A DNA stretch of 64,000 nt from RGIG4097 sp964550635 (GTDB taxonomy: Bacteria > Bacillota > Clostridia > Christensenellales > CAG-917): contig CAZJZV010000004.1 of NCBI GenBank assembly GCA_964550635.1, positions 1 through 64,000 of the forward strand. Reading direction: 5' to 3'. This document shows positions 33,518 to 42,030 of the stretch, piece by piece; position 1 is the first letter of the stretch; each line of letters starts with the position of its first letter. The position numbers were made by a program, and so were the translations under genes. The notes under the pieces were generated by a model. It was given only the letters and a program-made list of their open reading frames with translations, had not been told where the DNA came from and did no database searches.

Positions 33518-34327
33518 TTATATCTTCGACTTGTCTTTTATCAAGTCCTCGTTTCTTCTCTCGTCGTTGCCGACCACTATATGCTTGTTGCCTTCATCGT
33601 CCACGTATTCTTTTTTAATAAGGACGGAGCCGTTTTCGGTGGCTTCTTTTTCAAGTTGCGCAAGTTCGTATAGCGAGCGATTTCCGTACTTATCCTTTTC
33701 TTTTTCGAGTTTGCGTTCGCGCTTTGCGGCGCGGGTGAAGTAGAGAGATACGAACAGTGCTATCGCAAGGATGATGAATCCGTACAGCACGAAGTCTATA
33801 TACGCCGACGGCACGAGTTCGACGATGACGGTGAGAATACCCGCCGCCGCGACGTTGCCGAAGAAGACTGCGAGTGCCGCTTTCCAAAGTTTGAAGTCGA
33901 GTATACCCGCGATACAACTACCCGTCCAACTGCCCGTCATGGGAAGCGGAATACCGACGAAAATCAGTACGCCCCAGAATTTCTTTGCATCGGCGGACAT
34001 TTTTTTCTTTATGCCCGTAGCGTTCTCTTCGCTGACGTCAGGGGCGCGCTCGGAGAGATTTTGCTCGAGGTTCTTGCCGAACTTCGCGAATACCTTGCTT
34101 CTCTTCAACTTGCGGATGAGCGGACGGATAAGCAAAATGATAGGCACGACCATAACCGTCGATCCTGCCACGCAACAAAGCATACCCGCTATCGGATTGA
34201 CGTCCATACCTCCCATAAGCACGATCGCACCGCGTAGTTCGACAATCGGTATTATGGATATGATGAACAGGGTGAGATAGCCGTTGCCCGTCCAACTTAA
34301 AAAGAAATTCGCAATTGTTTCAGTCAT
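33518..34327 (-). CDS. small multidrug export (Sm_multidrug_ex) family membrane protein
   Basis: The 269-residue protein has helices at about 15-35 and 42-64 and three more after residue 110. It shows the family motifs IIPIVELRGAI and FVGIPLPMTGSWTGS. A charged loop of about 45 residues separates the two halves, and a 70-residue charged cytoplasmic tail follows. The family name is historical and transport of drugs is not established. The start at 34327 has GAGG upstream. Confidence 0.8.
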   Translation of the reverse strand: MTETIANFFLSWTGNGYLTLFIISIIPIVELRGAIVLMGGMDVNPIAGMLCCVAGSTVMVVPIILLIRPLIRKLKRSKVFAKFGKNLEQNLSERAPDVSEENATGIKKKMSADAKKFWGVLIFVGIPLPMTGSWTGSCIAGILDFKLWKAALAVFFGNVAAAGILTVIVELVPSAYIDFVLYGFIILAIALFVSLYFTRAAKRERKLEKEKDKYGNRSLYELAQLEKEATENGSVLIKKEYVDDEGNKHIVVGNDERRNEDLIKDKSKI

Positions 34328-34460
34328 ATTTGCCTCAATAACAGTATATCTCAAAGCGCGTTTCAAGTCAAGAATGGAAATCACTTGCAAAACCGCTTAA
34401 AGATATTATATAATTATTTCCGCGAAAATACTCTACGTATGGAGAACGAGGTCAAATAGT

Positions 34461-35216
34461 ATGCAAAAAGTTCTGTCCGCAATGCGACGCGCCATTCAAG
34501 ATTACGATATGATCCACGACGGTGATAAAATCTTCGTCGGACTTTCAGGCGGAAAGGATAGCGGTTTGTTGCTCGCAGGTCTGAAAGCATATCAACGCTT
34601 CTCCCCCGAAAAGTTCGAGTTGTCCGCTATCACCATCGACATGGGATTGAAAGATACCAAGGTCGAAGAAACGGATAGACTCCACGCTTGGTGCGAAGAA
34701 TTGGGCGTTCCGCATTACGTCGTCAAAACGGACATCGCGGAAATCATCTTCGAGGCGAGAGCGGAGCGAAACCCCTGTTCATTGTGCGCTAAAATGCGTA
34801 GGGGCGCGCTTAACAACAAACTCAACGAATTAGGCGGGGGAACGCTTGCCCTTGGCCACAACGCAGATGACGTCGCCGAAACTATGCTTTTGTCCTTGCT
34901 CTACGAAGGACGATTCAGTTGTTTTGCGCCCACCGCGTATATGGACAGGTCGGGAGTGAACCTAATCCGTCCGCTCATCTATCTCGAAGAGTACGACGTC
35001 AAAGCGGCGTGCGAAAGACTGAATATCCCGATCGTGAACAACCCCTGCCCCCAAAACCACTTTTCGCAAAGGGAGTACGCGAAGAACCTGATAAAACATA
35101 TCTGCAAAGACGTACCGTTTGCCAAAGAGCGCATACTAGGCGCAATTTACCACCCCGAGCGCAACAATCTCTGGCAAAAACCCGAAACCACTCCCCACAA
35201 CCCCCAAAAGAAATAA
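34461..35216 (+). CDS. TtcA-family tRNA thiolation ATPase
   Basis: The 251-residue protein is an N-type ATP-pyrophosphatase with an FeS cluster, related to TtcA (2-thiocytidine 32 of tRNA). It has the PP-loop GLSGGKDSG, a cluster CxxC in NPCSLCAKMRRG and a third Cys in NNPCPQ, plus the LALGHNADDVAETML motif. GGAGAACGAGG lies before the ATG, and a TATAAT promoter box lies about 50 bp upstream. It is monocistronic. Confidence 0.85.
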   Translation: MQKVLSAMRRAIQDYDMIHDGDKIFVGLSGGKDSGLLLAGLKAYQRFSPEKFELSAITIDMGLKDTKVEETDRLHAWCEELGVPHYVVKTDIAEIIFEARAERNPCSLCAKMRRGALNNKLNELGGGTLALGHNADDVAETMLLSLLYEGRFSCFAPTAYMDRSGVNLIRPLIYLEEYDVKAACERLNIPIVNNPCPQNHFSQREYAKNLIKHICKDVPFAKERILGAIYHPERNNLWQKPETTPHNPQKK

Positions 35217-35217
35217 C

Positions 35218-35242
35218 AAAAGGCACTCCCGCGAGTGCCTTT
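35218..35242 (+). terminator. terminator of the TtcA-family gene
   Basis: Stem AAAGGCACTC/GAGTGCCTTT followed by CAATTT. Confidence 0.7.
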
Positions 35243-35277
35243 CAATTTGCGATCATTACTAACCTAGAATTGCATCA

Positions 35278-35700
35278 TCATTTTGACGAGAAATCGTCAA
35301 CTCCCATATTGTTAAGCATAGATTTTCCGGCATAGTTTTTGATCTCTTCTTTTTCACACACTTCGCCATATTCAAGCAACGTCAATCTTTCTATGGCTAT
35401 TCTCTGTTGTTTGATATCGTAGAGATACGACAATAGTAATTTGCCGCCCATATAGCCGATATATGTAAACAAATACAACACACCAAACAAAACTATGCCT
35501 AAAAAAATTGATGCGATTACGCTTGTTCCGCTCTCTGCGGGCATGGCACCTGCTACTATTACCGCCACCGCGATAAGAACGTCAATTACCACGCCTAGCT
35601 TAAACAAGACTTTTACAAACTTGTTCCAAAATGCCAACTGTTGATAACTGCCCAACTCCTTAGCCAATGTTGCCGCGTCTACCTTTTGTTCTTTCTTCAT
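35278..35700 (-). CDS. two-helix membrane protein downstream of the cytolysin-like gene
   Basis: The 140-residue protein has two membrane helices (about 34-54 and 62-84) flanked by charged cytoplasmic-type ends. No known motif was seen. It starts 14 nt after the cytolysin-like gene ends (GGAGG 6 nt before the ATG), so the two are co-transcribed. Given the neighbour it might protect the producer or help place the pore-former. This is inference from position only. Confidence 0.7.
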   Translation of the reverse strand: MKKEQKVDAATLAKELGSYQQLAFWNKFVKVLFKLGVVIDVLIAVAVIVAGAMPAESGTSVIASIFLGIVLFGVLYLFTYIGYMGGKLLLSYLYDIKQQRIAIERLTLLEYGEVCEKEEIKNYAGKSMLNNMGVDDFSSK

Positions 35701-35714
35701 TTTAATTGCCTCCT

Positions 35715-38204
35715 TTATACTACTATTTGAACACCATTTTCACCTTTATCGCCGACTCCTATTATTGCTCCTGAGTTTTTAGAGTCCACAACAAAACCGT
35801 CGTATTCATTTTGGTCATAATATGTGCCGGCAACGCCTCCTTCTCCACCTTCGCCTGGTTGACTACAATGCCAATCATTGCCGACTGCTTTTTTAGTTTT
35901 TTTTGCGTTGCCACCATTGCCGCCAGTGCCACCTTTTCCGTTACTTGCCAATTGAATAACTATTCCGGCGGGCACTATTTCTTCAGAAATTTTGAAGACT
36001 TTTCCCGCATCTCCACCTCGACCACCGACGCCGCCTTTTCCAGCCTTATATGTTATCTTCTTTTCCCAAGTTGAAGATTGACCGTCTCCTCCGTCACCGC
36101 CTTGACCGCCGTCGCCGCCACGCAATATAACCGAATTTTTTGTCGCATTCACACGCAACGAAGTTGCTTTAATGGCATGTCCACCATTACCGCCGGTTCC
36201 ACCAATGCCTCCACTTGCTCCGTTTCCATCAACGAAAGCATCTCTATTATAGCCGTTACCGACGCCACCCTTTGCGCCTTTTCCTCCGCTGATCAAAACA
36301 GGTGCTTCCGTTGTGATTGATACTTCACCTGAGACGTTGACGCCAATTCCGCCATCTCTACCGTTGTATTCGTATAATACACTATCTCCACCCTTTATGC
36401 TTATGGAGTTTCCGATTGCGTTGATAGTTAGCCTTTCCGCATCAATGCCGTTGCCTACATGGTACTCACCATTAATCACGTTTCCGCAACCGCCTTCTAT
36501 TGTCAATATGCCCGAATCTTGCTGATCGCTATTAATTGCGAAATCATATGCGGAAATTGCACTATACCCTTTTGCACCTTTGAGCGTGACAGACCCTTTA
36601 ACGCAAAGATTTATTTTTGTTTGTGAATCTATATCGTCTGTTTTTATCGCTGCATTATTGAACCCATTAAAGTTTATATCCTTGAGAGTTATTGTGAGCG
36701 GAGTGTTCCTTGGAGCAACACTTATTGTCAATCCATTATACTCAATTTGACCAAGAACACTTTCTAACGTCGCATTCGGACCGCTGATTGTCAATTCGCT
36801 TATATTTTCAGGCACTCTAATAATTTGATTTGCATTATATTTGTTTGCATTATCATCCGTAACGTTCAACAAATCATACTCTACAACACCGCTTAGATCC
36901 AAATTTAGTTTATCTATCTTTTTTATAGATTGATCTTCTATGATCTTTTTGAGAGAACTCCAATCCATAAGTTTTTTAGGCTTATATTCTACATTCTTCA
37001 CAACATATGTATCTGCACTTTGAATTTTTGCCAATTCTCCGTCTAAATGTCTTATCCTATAAGATATTGGCATCCCAAGATAATAGTCGTTGTCGCTTCC
37101 GGAAAAGAAATCTGCCAACGAATCTTCTGCTTTTAAGCTTCCAGATACAGAAGAATTACCCCCATATACAAAATAAGAAATATCCGTACTATTGTCTGTC
37201 GTTAAGTTCTTTACACTAGTTTCAAAGGTTTCAGAAAACTTTTTATTGGAACTACTGCCCGGATTGTCCGACATTTTTCCCCAACTTTGTTTTAATATGT
37301 TTTCCACGTCTTGTTGTGTATAATCGGTTTGAATACCCAACATAACCAATCGCCCATATGACACTGCGGCGACATATGCAGGGATTGTTCCCTCAAGTTT
37401 TTTATTTATATCTTTCGATCTCGCATTATCACTGAAAAAACCTTTTGCGCTTTTATCATCTACGCTTATTGTGTAATATATTTGTTTTAACACAACAACA
37501 AGATTGGTTTGTTTTTCTATATTGTTCGTAGAATAATTATCAGAAAACGCAAATTTTTTTACTTGAAAACCCAAGCCTAATCCCATAAAAAACTCTTCCG
37601 CACTACTTACTTCATGTATACTCATTTGAAACACCGAGGGAAGTTGCGTTGTTTCACCTATGTTCCGAGTTATAATTTGACGTATCCCATTTGTAACACT
37701 AGACTTTGCGGGTTGATCGATCGTTTCCGACAATGTGTTTGATCCAACGTTAACACCCGTTTCCAAATTGGCAGAAATTGTTATACTTCCCCTATCCTCA
37801 ACATCTATCCCCAATGCCTTATAGTTATTGTTTTTAATATTCAAAAGTGCACCCGGGTACAAAATATCGTCATTTGCTCCCATTGTGCATATCTCATCAT
37901 AAGAACTCGTTGCACTTCGTAGTTCGTATGACACTTCATAATCTTCATTTTCATTTAACGAATTTATGTCAATCCCATGCTCTCTTAATAAAGAAATGTT
38001 TTCTTCACGCTCAGATTCACTGACATTATCCGAAATATCTATTTCTTTTGTTTTATTAGTTAAGATTGTCATCGTGTTATTTGCATAATCTTCATATGTG
38101 ACAGTATCATATTCTATGTCACCATCAAACAATGAACAGCCACAAAAAGTTGCACCTAACAAAAAAATAGCTATGCAAAAGAGCAATATCCTTACCTTTT
38201 TCAT
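35715..38204 (-). CDS. cholesterol-dependent-cytolysin-like lipoprotein with Gly-rich C-terminal domain
   Basis: The 829-residue protein has a lipoprotein-like signal (MKKVRILLFCIAIFLLGATF, then Cys at about 21/23). Residues about 95-410 match thiol-activated cytolysins: ILYPGALLNIKNNNY, LKQIYYTISVDDKSAKGFFS, AYVAAVSYGRLVMLGIQT, YFVYGGNSS and GMPISYRIRHLDGELAKIQS. This covers domains 1-3, the pore-forming part. The membrane-binding domain 4 and its Trp-rich undecapeptide (ECTGLAWEWWR) are absent. In their place are about 120 residues of beta-rich sequence and then about 290 residues rich in GGxGGxGG, probably a beta-helix-like repeat fold. ATG 38204 has AAGGAG upstream. The gene is AT-rich compared with its neighbours, a sign of transfer. 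Confidence 0.8.
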   Translation of the reverse strand: MKKVRILLFCIAIFLLGATFCGCSLFDGDIEYDTVTYEDYANNTMTILTNKTKEIDISDNVSESEREENISLLREHGIDINSLNENEDYEVSYELRSATSSYDEICTMGANDDILYPGALLNIKNNNYKALGIDVEDRGSITISANLETGVNVGSNTLSETIDQPAKSSVTNGIRQIITRNIGETTQLPSVFQMSIHEVSSAEEFFMGLGLGFQVKKFAFSDNYSTNNIEKQTNLVVVLKQIYYTISVDDKSAKGFFSDNARSKDINKKLEGTIPAYVAAVSYGRLVMLGIQTDYTQQDVENILKQSWGKMSDNPGSSSNKKFSETFETSVKNLTTDNSTDISYFVYGGNSSVSGSLKAEDSLADFFSGSDNDYYLGMPISYRIRHLDGELAKIQSADTYVVKNVEYKPKKLMDWSSLKKIIEDQSIKKIDKLNLDLSGVVEYDLLNVTDDNANKYNANQIIRVPENISELTISGPNATLESVLGQIEYNGLTISVAPRNTPLTITLKDINFNGFNNAAIKTDDIDSQTKINLCVKGSVTLKGAKGYSAISAYDFAINSDQQDSGILTIEGGCGNVINGEYHVGNGIDAERLTINAIGNSISIKGGDSVLYEYNGRDGGIGVNVSGEVSITTEAPVLISGGKGAKGGVGNGYNRDAFVDGNGASGGIGGTGGNGGHAIKATSLRVNATKNSVILRGGDGGQGGDGGDGQSSTWEKKITYKAGKGGVGGRGGDAGKVFKISEEIVPAGIVIQLASNGKGGTGGNGGNAKKTKKAVGNDWHCSQPGEGGEGGVAGTYYDQNEYDGFVVDSKNSGAIIGVGDKGENGVQIVV

Positions 38205-38330
38205 CTTTTGTCTCTCCTTTAACATAATTAATCATGCTTTAGGAATCCGCATTATGCGCTTAATACACTCTCTTATACCTCGTGTATAATCTGCATTTTT
38301 TATTCCTTTCACATTAATTATCTCTAAAAA

Positions 38331-38384
38331 ACAACATATGTGTTTTATTTATAACATTATACATAATAAATGTTGTATTGTCAA
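38331..38384. promoter_or_regulatory. overlapping divergent promoters and operator of the cytolysin-like/XRE pair
   Basis: Leftward (cytolysin-like gene): TTGACA (38384-38379), 17 bp, TATAAT (38361-38356), a perfect consensus. Rightward (XRE): TATTGT (38376-38381), then 6 nt to the ATG, overlapping the leftward -35. Inverted repeat AACATT-10-AATGTT (38353-38374) covers the leftward -10 and spacer. ACAACAT half-sites occur at 38331-38337 and, inverted, at 38370-38376. Confidence 0.75.
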
Positions 38385-38387
38385 GAT

Positions 38388-38591
38388 ATGAAAACTTTCG
38401 GTGAAAATTTAGCATATGAACGAAAAGTCGCAGGACTCACGCAAAAACAACTTGCGGACAAAATGGGCATAAAGCAACAGCAGTTAAGCCGTTGGGAAAG
38501 AAATCAAATCGAGCCTACCGTTTCAAGTATTGTTGCAATCGCAAAGGCACTCGACTCAACGTACGACGATTTGTTCAAAGAAATCGAGTGA
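38388..38591 (+). CDS. XRE-family repressor divergent to the cytolysin-like gene
   Basis: The 67-residue classical Cro/CI helix-turn-helix has ERKVAGLTQKQLADKMGIKQ followed by QLSRWERNQIEPTVSSI. No ribosome binding site is seen. The TATTGT box ends 6 nt before the ATG, so the mRNA may be leaderless. It should repress itself and the strong consensus promoter of the pore-former, whose -10 lies within the inverted repeat. Confidence 0.85.
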   Translation: MKTFGENLAYERKVAGLTQKQLADKMGIKQQQLSRWERNQIEPTVSSIVAIAKALDSTYDDLFKEIE

Positions 38592-38607
38592 ATATTGTCA
38601 AACACAC

Positions 38608-38650
38608 AAAAAACGCCGAACACGGATACCGTGGTCGGCGTTTTGTTTTT
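38608..38650. terminator. terminator of the ribosomal superoperon and of the XRE gene
   Basis: Long stem AAACGCCGA-CACGG/CCGTG-TCGGCGTTT with T-runs on both strands. Confidence 0.85.
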
Positions 38651-38664
38651 GTGTTTTCAGACGA

Positions 38665-39168
38665 TTAGATGAGTCTGAGAATAACCTTTTGTGCTGCGTC
38701 ACCGCGACGAACTTCGGTCTTGAGAATGCGGGTGTAGCCGCCGCCTTGTCCGAGCTCTTGTGCGCGTTTGTCGTATTTGGGTGCATATTCTCTGAAGATC
38801 TTTTCGATGAGAGGATGTTTTGCATCTTTGATACGTGCATTGTACGCTGCTTTGCTTTCCTTGTCTTCCTTGATGGGTTGAAGGTCACGGAGTTCAGCCA
38901 TAAGTCTACGACGTGCTGCGAGTTTCTTTGCGCCGTCATTGGTGAATTCTTTTGCGACTTTGTTACCCTTTGCGTCGGTGACGGTCTTGGTAACGGTCAC
39001 GTCGTCTTGGTAAGTGCGGATAGCGAGGGTTATATACTTTTCGGCGAGTGCTCTAACTTCTTTTGCACGGTCGAGAGTGGTCTCGATTTCGCCGTACCAA
39101 AGGAATTCAGAAACCTGGTTGCGGAGCATTGCCATTCTTTGATCTGTGGGTCTACCTAATTTACGCAT
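38665..39168 (-). CDS. rplQ: ribosomal protein L17
   Basis: The 167-residue large-subunit protein near the exit tunnel opens MRKLGRPTDQRMAMLRNQ and closes YTRILKTEVRRGDAAQKVIL, both typical. It is longer than the 115-130 residues of most bacteria because of inserts around 60-80 and 95-120 (TVTKTVTDAKGNKVAKEF), a form seen in several clostridial lineages. It is the last gene of the superoperon. Confidence 0.95.
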   Translation of the reverse strand: MRKLGRPTDQRMAMLRNQVSEFLWYGEIETTLDRAKEVRALAEKYITLAIRTYQDDVTVTKTVTDAKGNKVAKEFTNDGAKKLAARRRLMAELRDLQPIKEDKESKAAYNARIKDAKHPLIEKIFREYAPKYDKRAQELGQGGGYTRILKTEVRRGDAAQKVILRLI

Positions 39169-39178
39169 TGTTGTCCTC

Positions 39179-40129
39179 CTATTCCTCTTGAGCCTTCAAG
39201 CTGAGACCGAGATCTTCGAGCTTTTTGATGACTTCTTCGAGGGATTTTCTGCCGAGGTTTCTGACTTTGAGCATATCCTCTTCCGTGCGACGGGTGAGGT
39301 CCTCGACTGTATGAATACTTGCGCGTTTCAAGCAGTTGTACGAACGGACGGAAAGGTCGAGGTCTTCGATGGACATTTCGAGCACTTTTTGCGTCTTGTC
39401 GTCGTCGTCAACGCAGAGTATGGGCTTATCGCGCATACCGTCCACGAGGTCGACGAAGAGCATGATATGTTCGTTCATGACTTGTGCTGCAAGGGACGCG
39501 ATTTCTTTTGCTGAAGTGGTTCCGTCGGTGGTCACTTCAAGGGTGAGTTTGTCAAAGTCGATGCTTTGTTCGACACGGGTGTTTTCGACGGTGAAGTTGA
39601 CTTTCACAACGGGGGTGAAGATGCTGTCGATAGGGATATAACCTATGGGCATATTGTTCACTTTGTTGCGTTCGGCGGGGACGTAACCTCTGCCTTGGTC
39701 AACGTAGATGGTCATATCGATTTTGCCGCCCTCGTCGAGAGTGCAAATGACTTTGTCGGGGTTGAGAACCTGAACGTCGGCGGGAAGTTCGATGTCGCCT
39801 GCCTTGACTTCGCCCACTTGATCTGCATAGAGGTGAAGTTTAACCTTTTCGGTGTTGGCGGGAGAGACCTTGAAGCGAACGGTCTTCATATTGAGAATGA
39901 TCTCGGTCACTTCTTCTTTGACGCCTTTGATGGTCGAAAACTCGTGGTCTACGCCCTCGATTTTGATACCGATTGCCGCGGCACCGGGGAGTGCGGAGAG
40001 GAGAATTCTTCTCAAGCAGTTGCCAAGGGTGATACCGAACCCTCTTTCGAGAGGCTCGACGACGAACTTCGCATAGTTCTTGCTTTCGTTTTCCTCCAGG
40101 CTTATCTTGGGTTTCTTGATTTCCATCAT
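39179..40129 (-). CDS. rpoA: RNA polymerase alpha subunit
   Basis: The 316-residue protein has N-terminal dimerisation domain motifs (ERGFGITLGNCLRRILLSAL). The C-terminal domain contacts UP elements and activators (LDLSVRSYNCLKRASIHTVE, then RNLGRKSLEEV). GGAGG lies upstream of the paired ATGs at 40129/40126. The position between S4 and L17 is the normal one. Confidence 0.97.
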   Translation of the reverse strand: MMEIKKPKISLEENESKNYAKFVVEPLERGFGITLGNCLRRILLSALPGAAAIGIKIEGVDHEFSTIKGVKEEVTEIILNMKTVRFKVSPANTEKVKLHLYADQVGEVKAGDIELPADVQVLNPDKVICTLDEGGKIDMTIYVDQGRGYVPAERNKVNNMPIGYIPIDSIFTPVVKVNFTVENTRVEQSIDFDKLTLEVTTDGTTSAKEIASLAAQVMNEHIMLFVDLVDGMRDKPILCVDDDDKTQKVLEMSIEDLDLSVRSYNCLKRASIHTVEDLTRRTEEDMLKVRNLGRKSLEEVIKKLEDLGLSLKAQEE

Positions 40130-40149
40130 ATCTTAGTCCTCCAAAAATC

Positions 40150-40773
40150 TTATTTCGAGTACAACTCGACGATAAGATGCTCTTTGATATCCGCGTCGAT
40201 GTCAGCTCTTTCAGGAAGTGCAAGCACTTTGCCGGTGAGGTTTTCGTTGTCCCACTCGAGCCATTTCACGATGCTGAGATTTTTGACTTCTTTGGCGGCT
40301 ACCCAAAGGGGCATCTCTTTCTTGTTCTCCTTTACTGCAATAATATCGCCTGCCTTCACGAGATAGGAAGGAATGTCAACCGTTTTGCCGTTGACGGTGA
40401 TGTGACCGTGGTTGACGATTTGACGAGCCATGGCTCTGGAAGTGCCAAGACCAAGACGATAAACGACGTTGTCCAATCTGCGTTCGATGAGGATGAACAT
40501 GTTTTCACCGGTAACACCGCGCATTTCGGTCGCCTTGTTGTAGTATTTGAGGAATTGCTTTTCGCTGATTCCGTAAATTCTCTTTGCTTTTTGTTTTTCA
40601 CGGAGCTGGATTGCGTAACCGGACGCTTTCTTTCTGCTCTTACCGTGTTGTCCCGGAGGTGCGAACTTCGTGAGAAGAGGGCACTTTTCGGAGTTGCATT
40701 TGTCACCTTTCAAATAAAGTTTGCAGCCTTCGCGTCTGCAAAGACGGCAATCGGGTCCTGTATATTTCGCCAT
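40150..40773 (-). CDS. rpsD: ribosomal protein S4 (zinc form)
   Basis: The 207-residue primary 16S-binding protein has an S4 RNA-binding domain (RRLDNVVYRLGLGTSRAMAR). The zinc-binding C+ N-terminus is present (CRLCRREGCKLYLKGDKC). S4 is often the translational repressor of this operon section. Confidence 0.97.
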   Translation of the reverse strand: MAKYTGPDCRLCRREGCKLYLKGDKCNSEKCPLLTKFAPPGQHGKSRKKASGYAIQLREKQKAKRIYGISEKQFLKYYNKATEMRGVTGENMFILIERRLDNVVYRLGLGTSRAMARQIVNHGHITVNGKTVDIPSYLVKAGDIIAVKENKKEMPLWVAAKEVKNLSIVKWLEWDNENLTGKVLALPERADIDADIKEHLIVELYSK

Positions 40774-40789
40774 ATTATTCTACCTCCAA

Positions 40790-41185
40790 TTACAGTCTTC
40801 TGCGCTTAGGCGGACGGCATCCGTTGTGAGGGATGGGAGAAACGTCTTGGATAAGGGTGACTTCGAGACCGACGTTTGCGAGTGCGCGGATTGCGGATTC
40901 TCTGCCTTGACCGGGTCCTTTGACGTAAACTTCAACCGTTCTCATGCCTTGATCGTAAGCGACTTTGGCTGCGTCTTCGCTGACCATTTGTGCCGCGAAC
41001 GGGGTTGCTTTACGGCTTCCGCGGAGTTTGAGCTTGCCGGAGGAAGACCAACTGATAGCATTACCGTTCATATCGGTGATGGTAACGATGGTATTGTTGA
41101 ACGACGCGTGAATGTGTGCTTGACCTTTTTCAACGCGTTTGATGTCTTTTCTTTTCTTGATATTTTTTCTTGCGATACCTGCCAT
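40790..41185 (-). CDS. rpsK: ribosomal protein S11
   Basis: The 131-residue small-subunit platform protein shows ASFNNTIVTITDMNGNAISW and the C-terminal DVSPIPHNGCRPPKRRRL. It lies 16 nt upstream of rpsD in the alpha section. Confidence 0.97.
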   Translation of the reverse strand: MAGIARKNIKKRKDIKRVEKGQAHIHASFNNTIVTITDMNGNAISWSSSGKLKLRGSRKATPFAAQMVSEDAAKVAYDQGMRTVEVYVKGPGQGRESAIRALANVGLEVTLIQDVSPIPHNGCRPPKRRRL

Positions 41186-41197
41186 AACACGCCTCCG

Positions 41198-41566
41198 TTA
41201 TTTCTTCTTACGACCGACGGTACGCTTCGGACCCTTGCGAGTACGTGCGTTCTGTTTGGTGTTCTGTCCACGAACGGGGAGACCTTTTCTGTGGCGGACG
41301 CCTCTGTAGCAACCGATTTCCATCAGTCGTTTGATGTTGAGGCCCACGTCTCTTTTGAGGTCGCCTTCGACGTGAAGGTTCTTTTCGATGTAATCACGGA
41401 TAAGGCTAACGTCGCCCTCGGTGAGGTCTTTGACTCTCGTGTCGGGATTGACGCCTGTTTCCTTCAGGATTTCCTTGGAAGTGGCAAGACCGATACCATA
41501 GATATAGGTAAGGCCAATTTCCACTCTTTTGTCACGCGGCAAATCTACGCCTGCTATACGTGCCAT
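41198..41566 (-). CDS. rpsM: ribosomal protein S13
   Basis: The 122-residue small-subunit head protein shows MARIAGVDLPRDKRVEIGLT at the start, the CYRGVRHRKGLPVRGQ motif and the basic KKxx tail that contacts P-site tRNA. A 100-nt non-coding gap separates it from rpmJ upstream. Confidence 0.97.
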   Translation of the reverse strand: MARIAGVDLPRDKRVEIGLTYIYGIGLATSKEILKETGVNPDTRVKDLTEGDVSLIRDYIEKNLHVEGDLKRDVGLNIKRLMEIGCYRGVRHRKGLPVRGQNTKQNARTRKGPKRTVGRKKK

Positions 41567-41669
41567 TTGTTTACCTCCAAAAAATTGTGTAAAATTGTTC
41601 TATGCTACGCATGGGTAGTCGCACGGATTTTGGAATGATGCGACCAGCCGCCCCATGACAGATTGCTTT

Positions 41670-41786
41670 TTAGCCCTGACGTTGCTTGTGGTTGGGATAT
41701 TTAGGGCAAATAACCATAACTTTGCCGTTTCTTTTGATAACCTTGCATTTGTCGCACATAGGTTTAACACTGGGTCTGACTTTCAT
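41670..41786 (-). CDS. rpmJ: ribosomal protein L36 (zinc form)
   Basis: A 38-residue gene too short for many gene lists. ATG 41786 has GGAGG 6 nt upstream. The product MKVRPSVKPMCDKCKVIKRN continues GKVMVICPKYPNHKQRQG, with the complete Cys-Cys-Cys-His zinc site of C+ L36. Confidence 0.97.
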   Translation of the reverse strand: MKVRPSVKPMCDKCKVIKRNGKVMVICPKYPNHKQRQG

Positions 41787-41804
41787 AGTTAACCTCCAAT
41801 TAGT

Positions 41805-42023
41805 CTATTTGTTTCTATAGATAATTCTACCTTTGGTGAGATCGTAGGGGGACATTTCGATTTGCACGCGGTCACCCTCGAGGATGCGGATATTGTTGAT
41901 TCTGAGTTTCCCGCCGAGATAGGCAAGGATAACGTGGTTGTTCACGAGTTTGACCTTGAACTGAGTCTTGGGCAATACTTCAACAACGATACCTTCAGTT
42001 TCGATTACGTCTTCCTTTGACAT
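41805..42023 (-). CDS. infA: translation initiation factor IF-1
   Basis: The 72-residue S1/OB-fold protein occupies the A site during initiation. MSKEDVIETEGIVVEVLPKT and VQIEMSPYDLTKGRI are typical. It lies between the KOW protein and rpmJ as in other Firmicutes. Confidence 0.97.
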   Translation of the reverse strand: MSKEDVIETEGIVVEVLPKTQFKVKLVNNHVILAYLGGKLRINNIRILEGDRVQIEMSPYDLTKGRIIYRNK

Positions 42024-42030
42024 AGAACTC

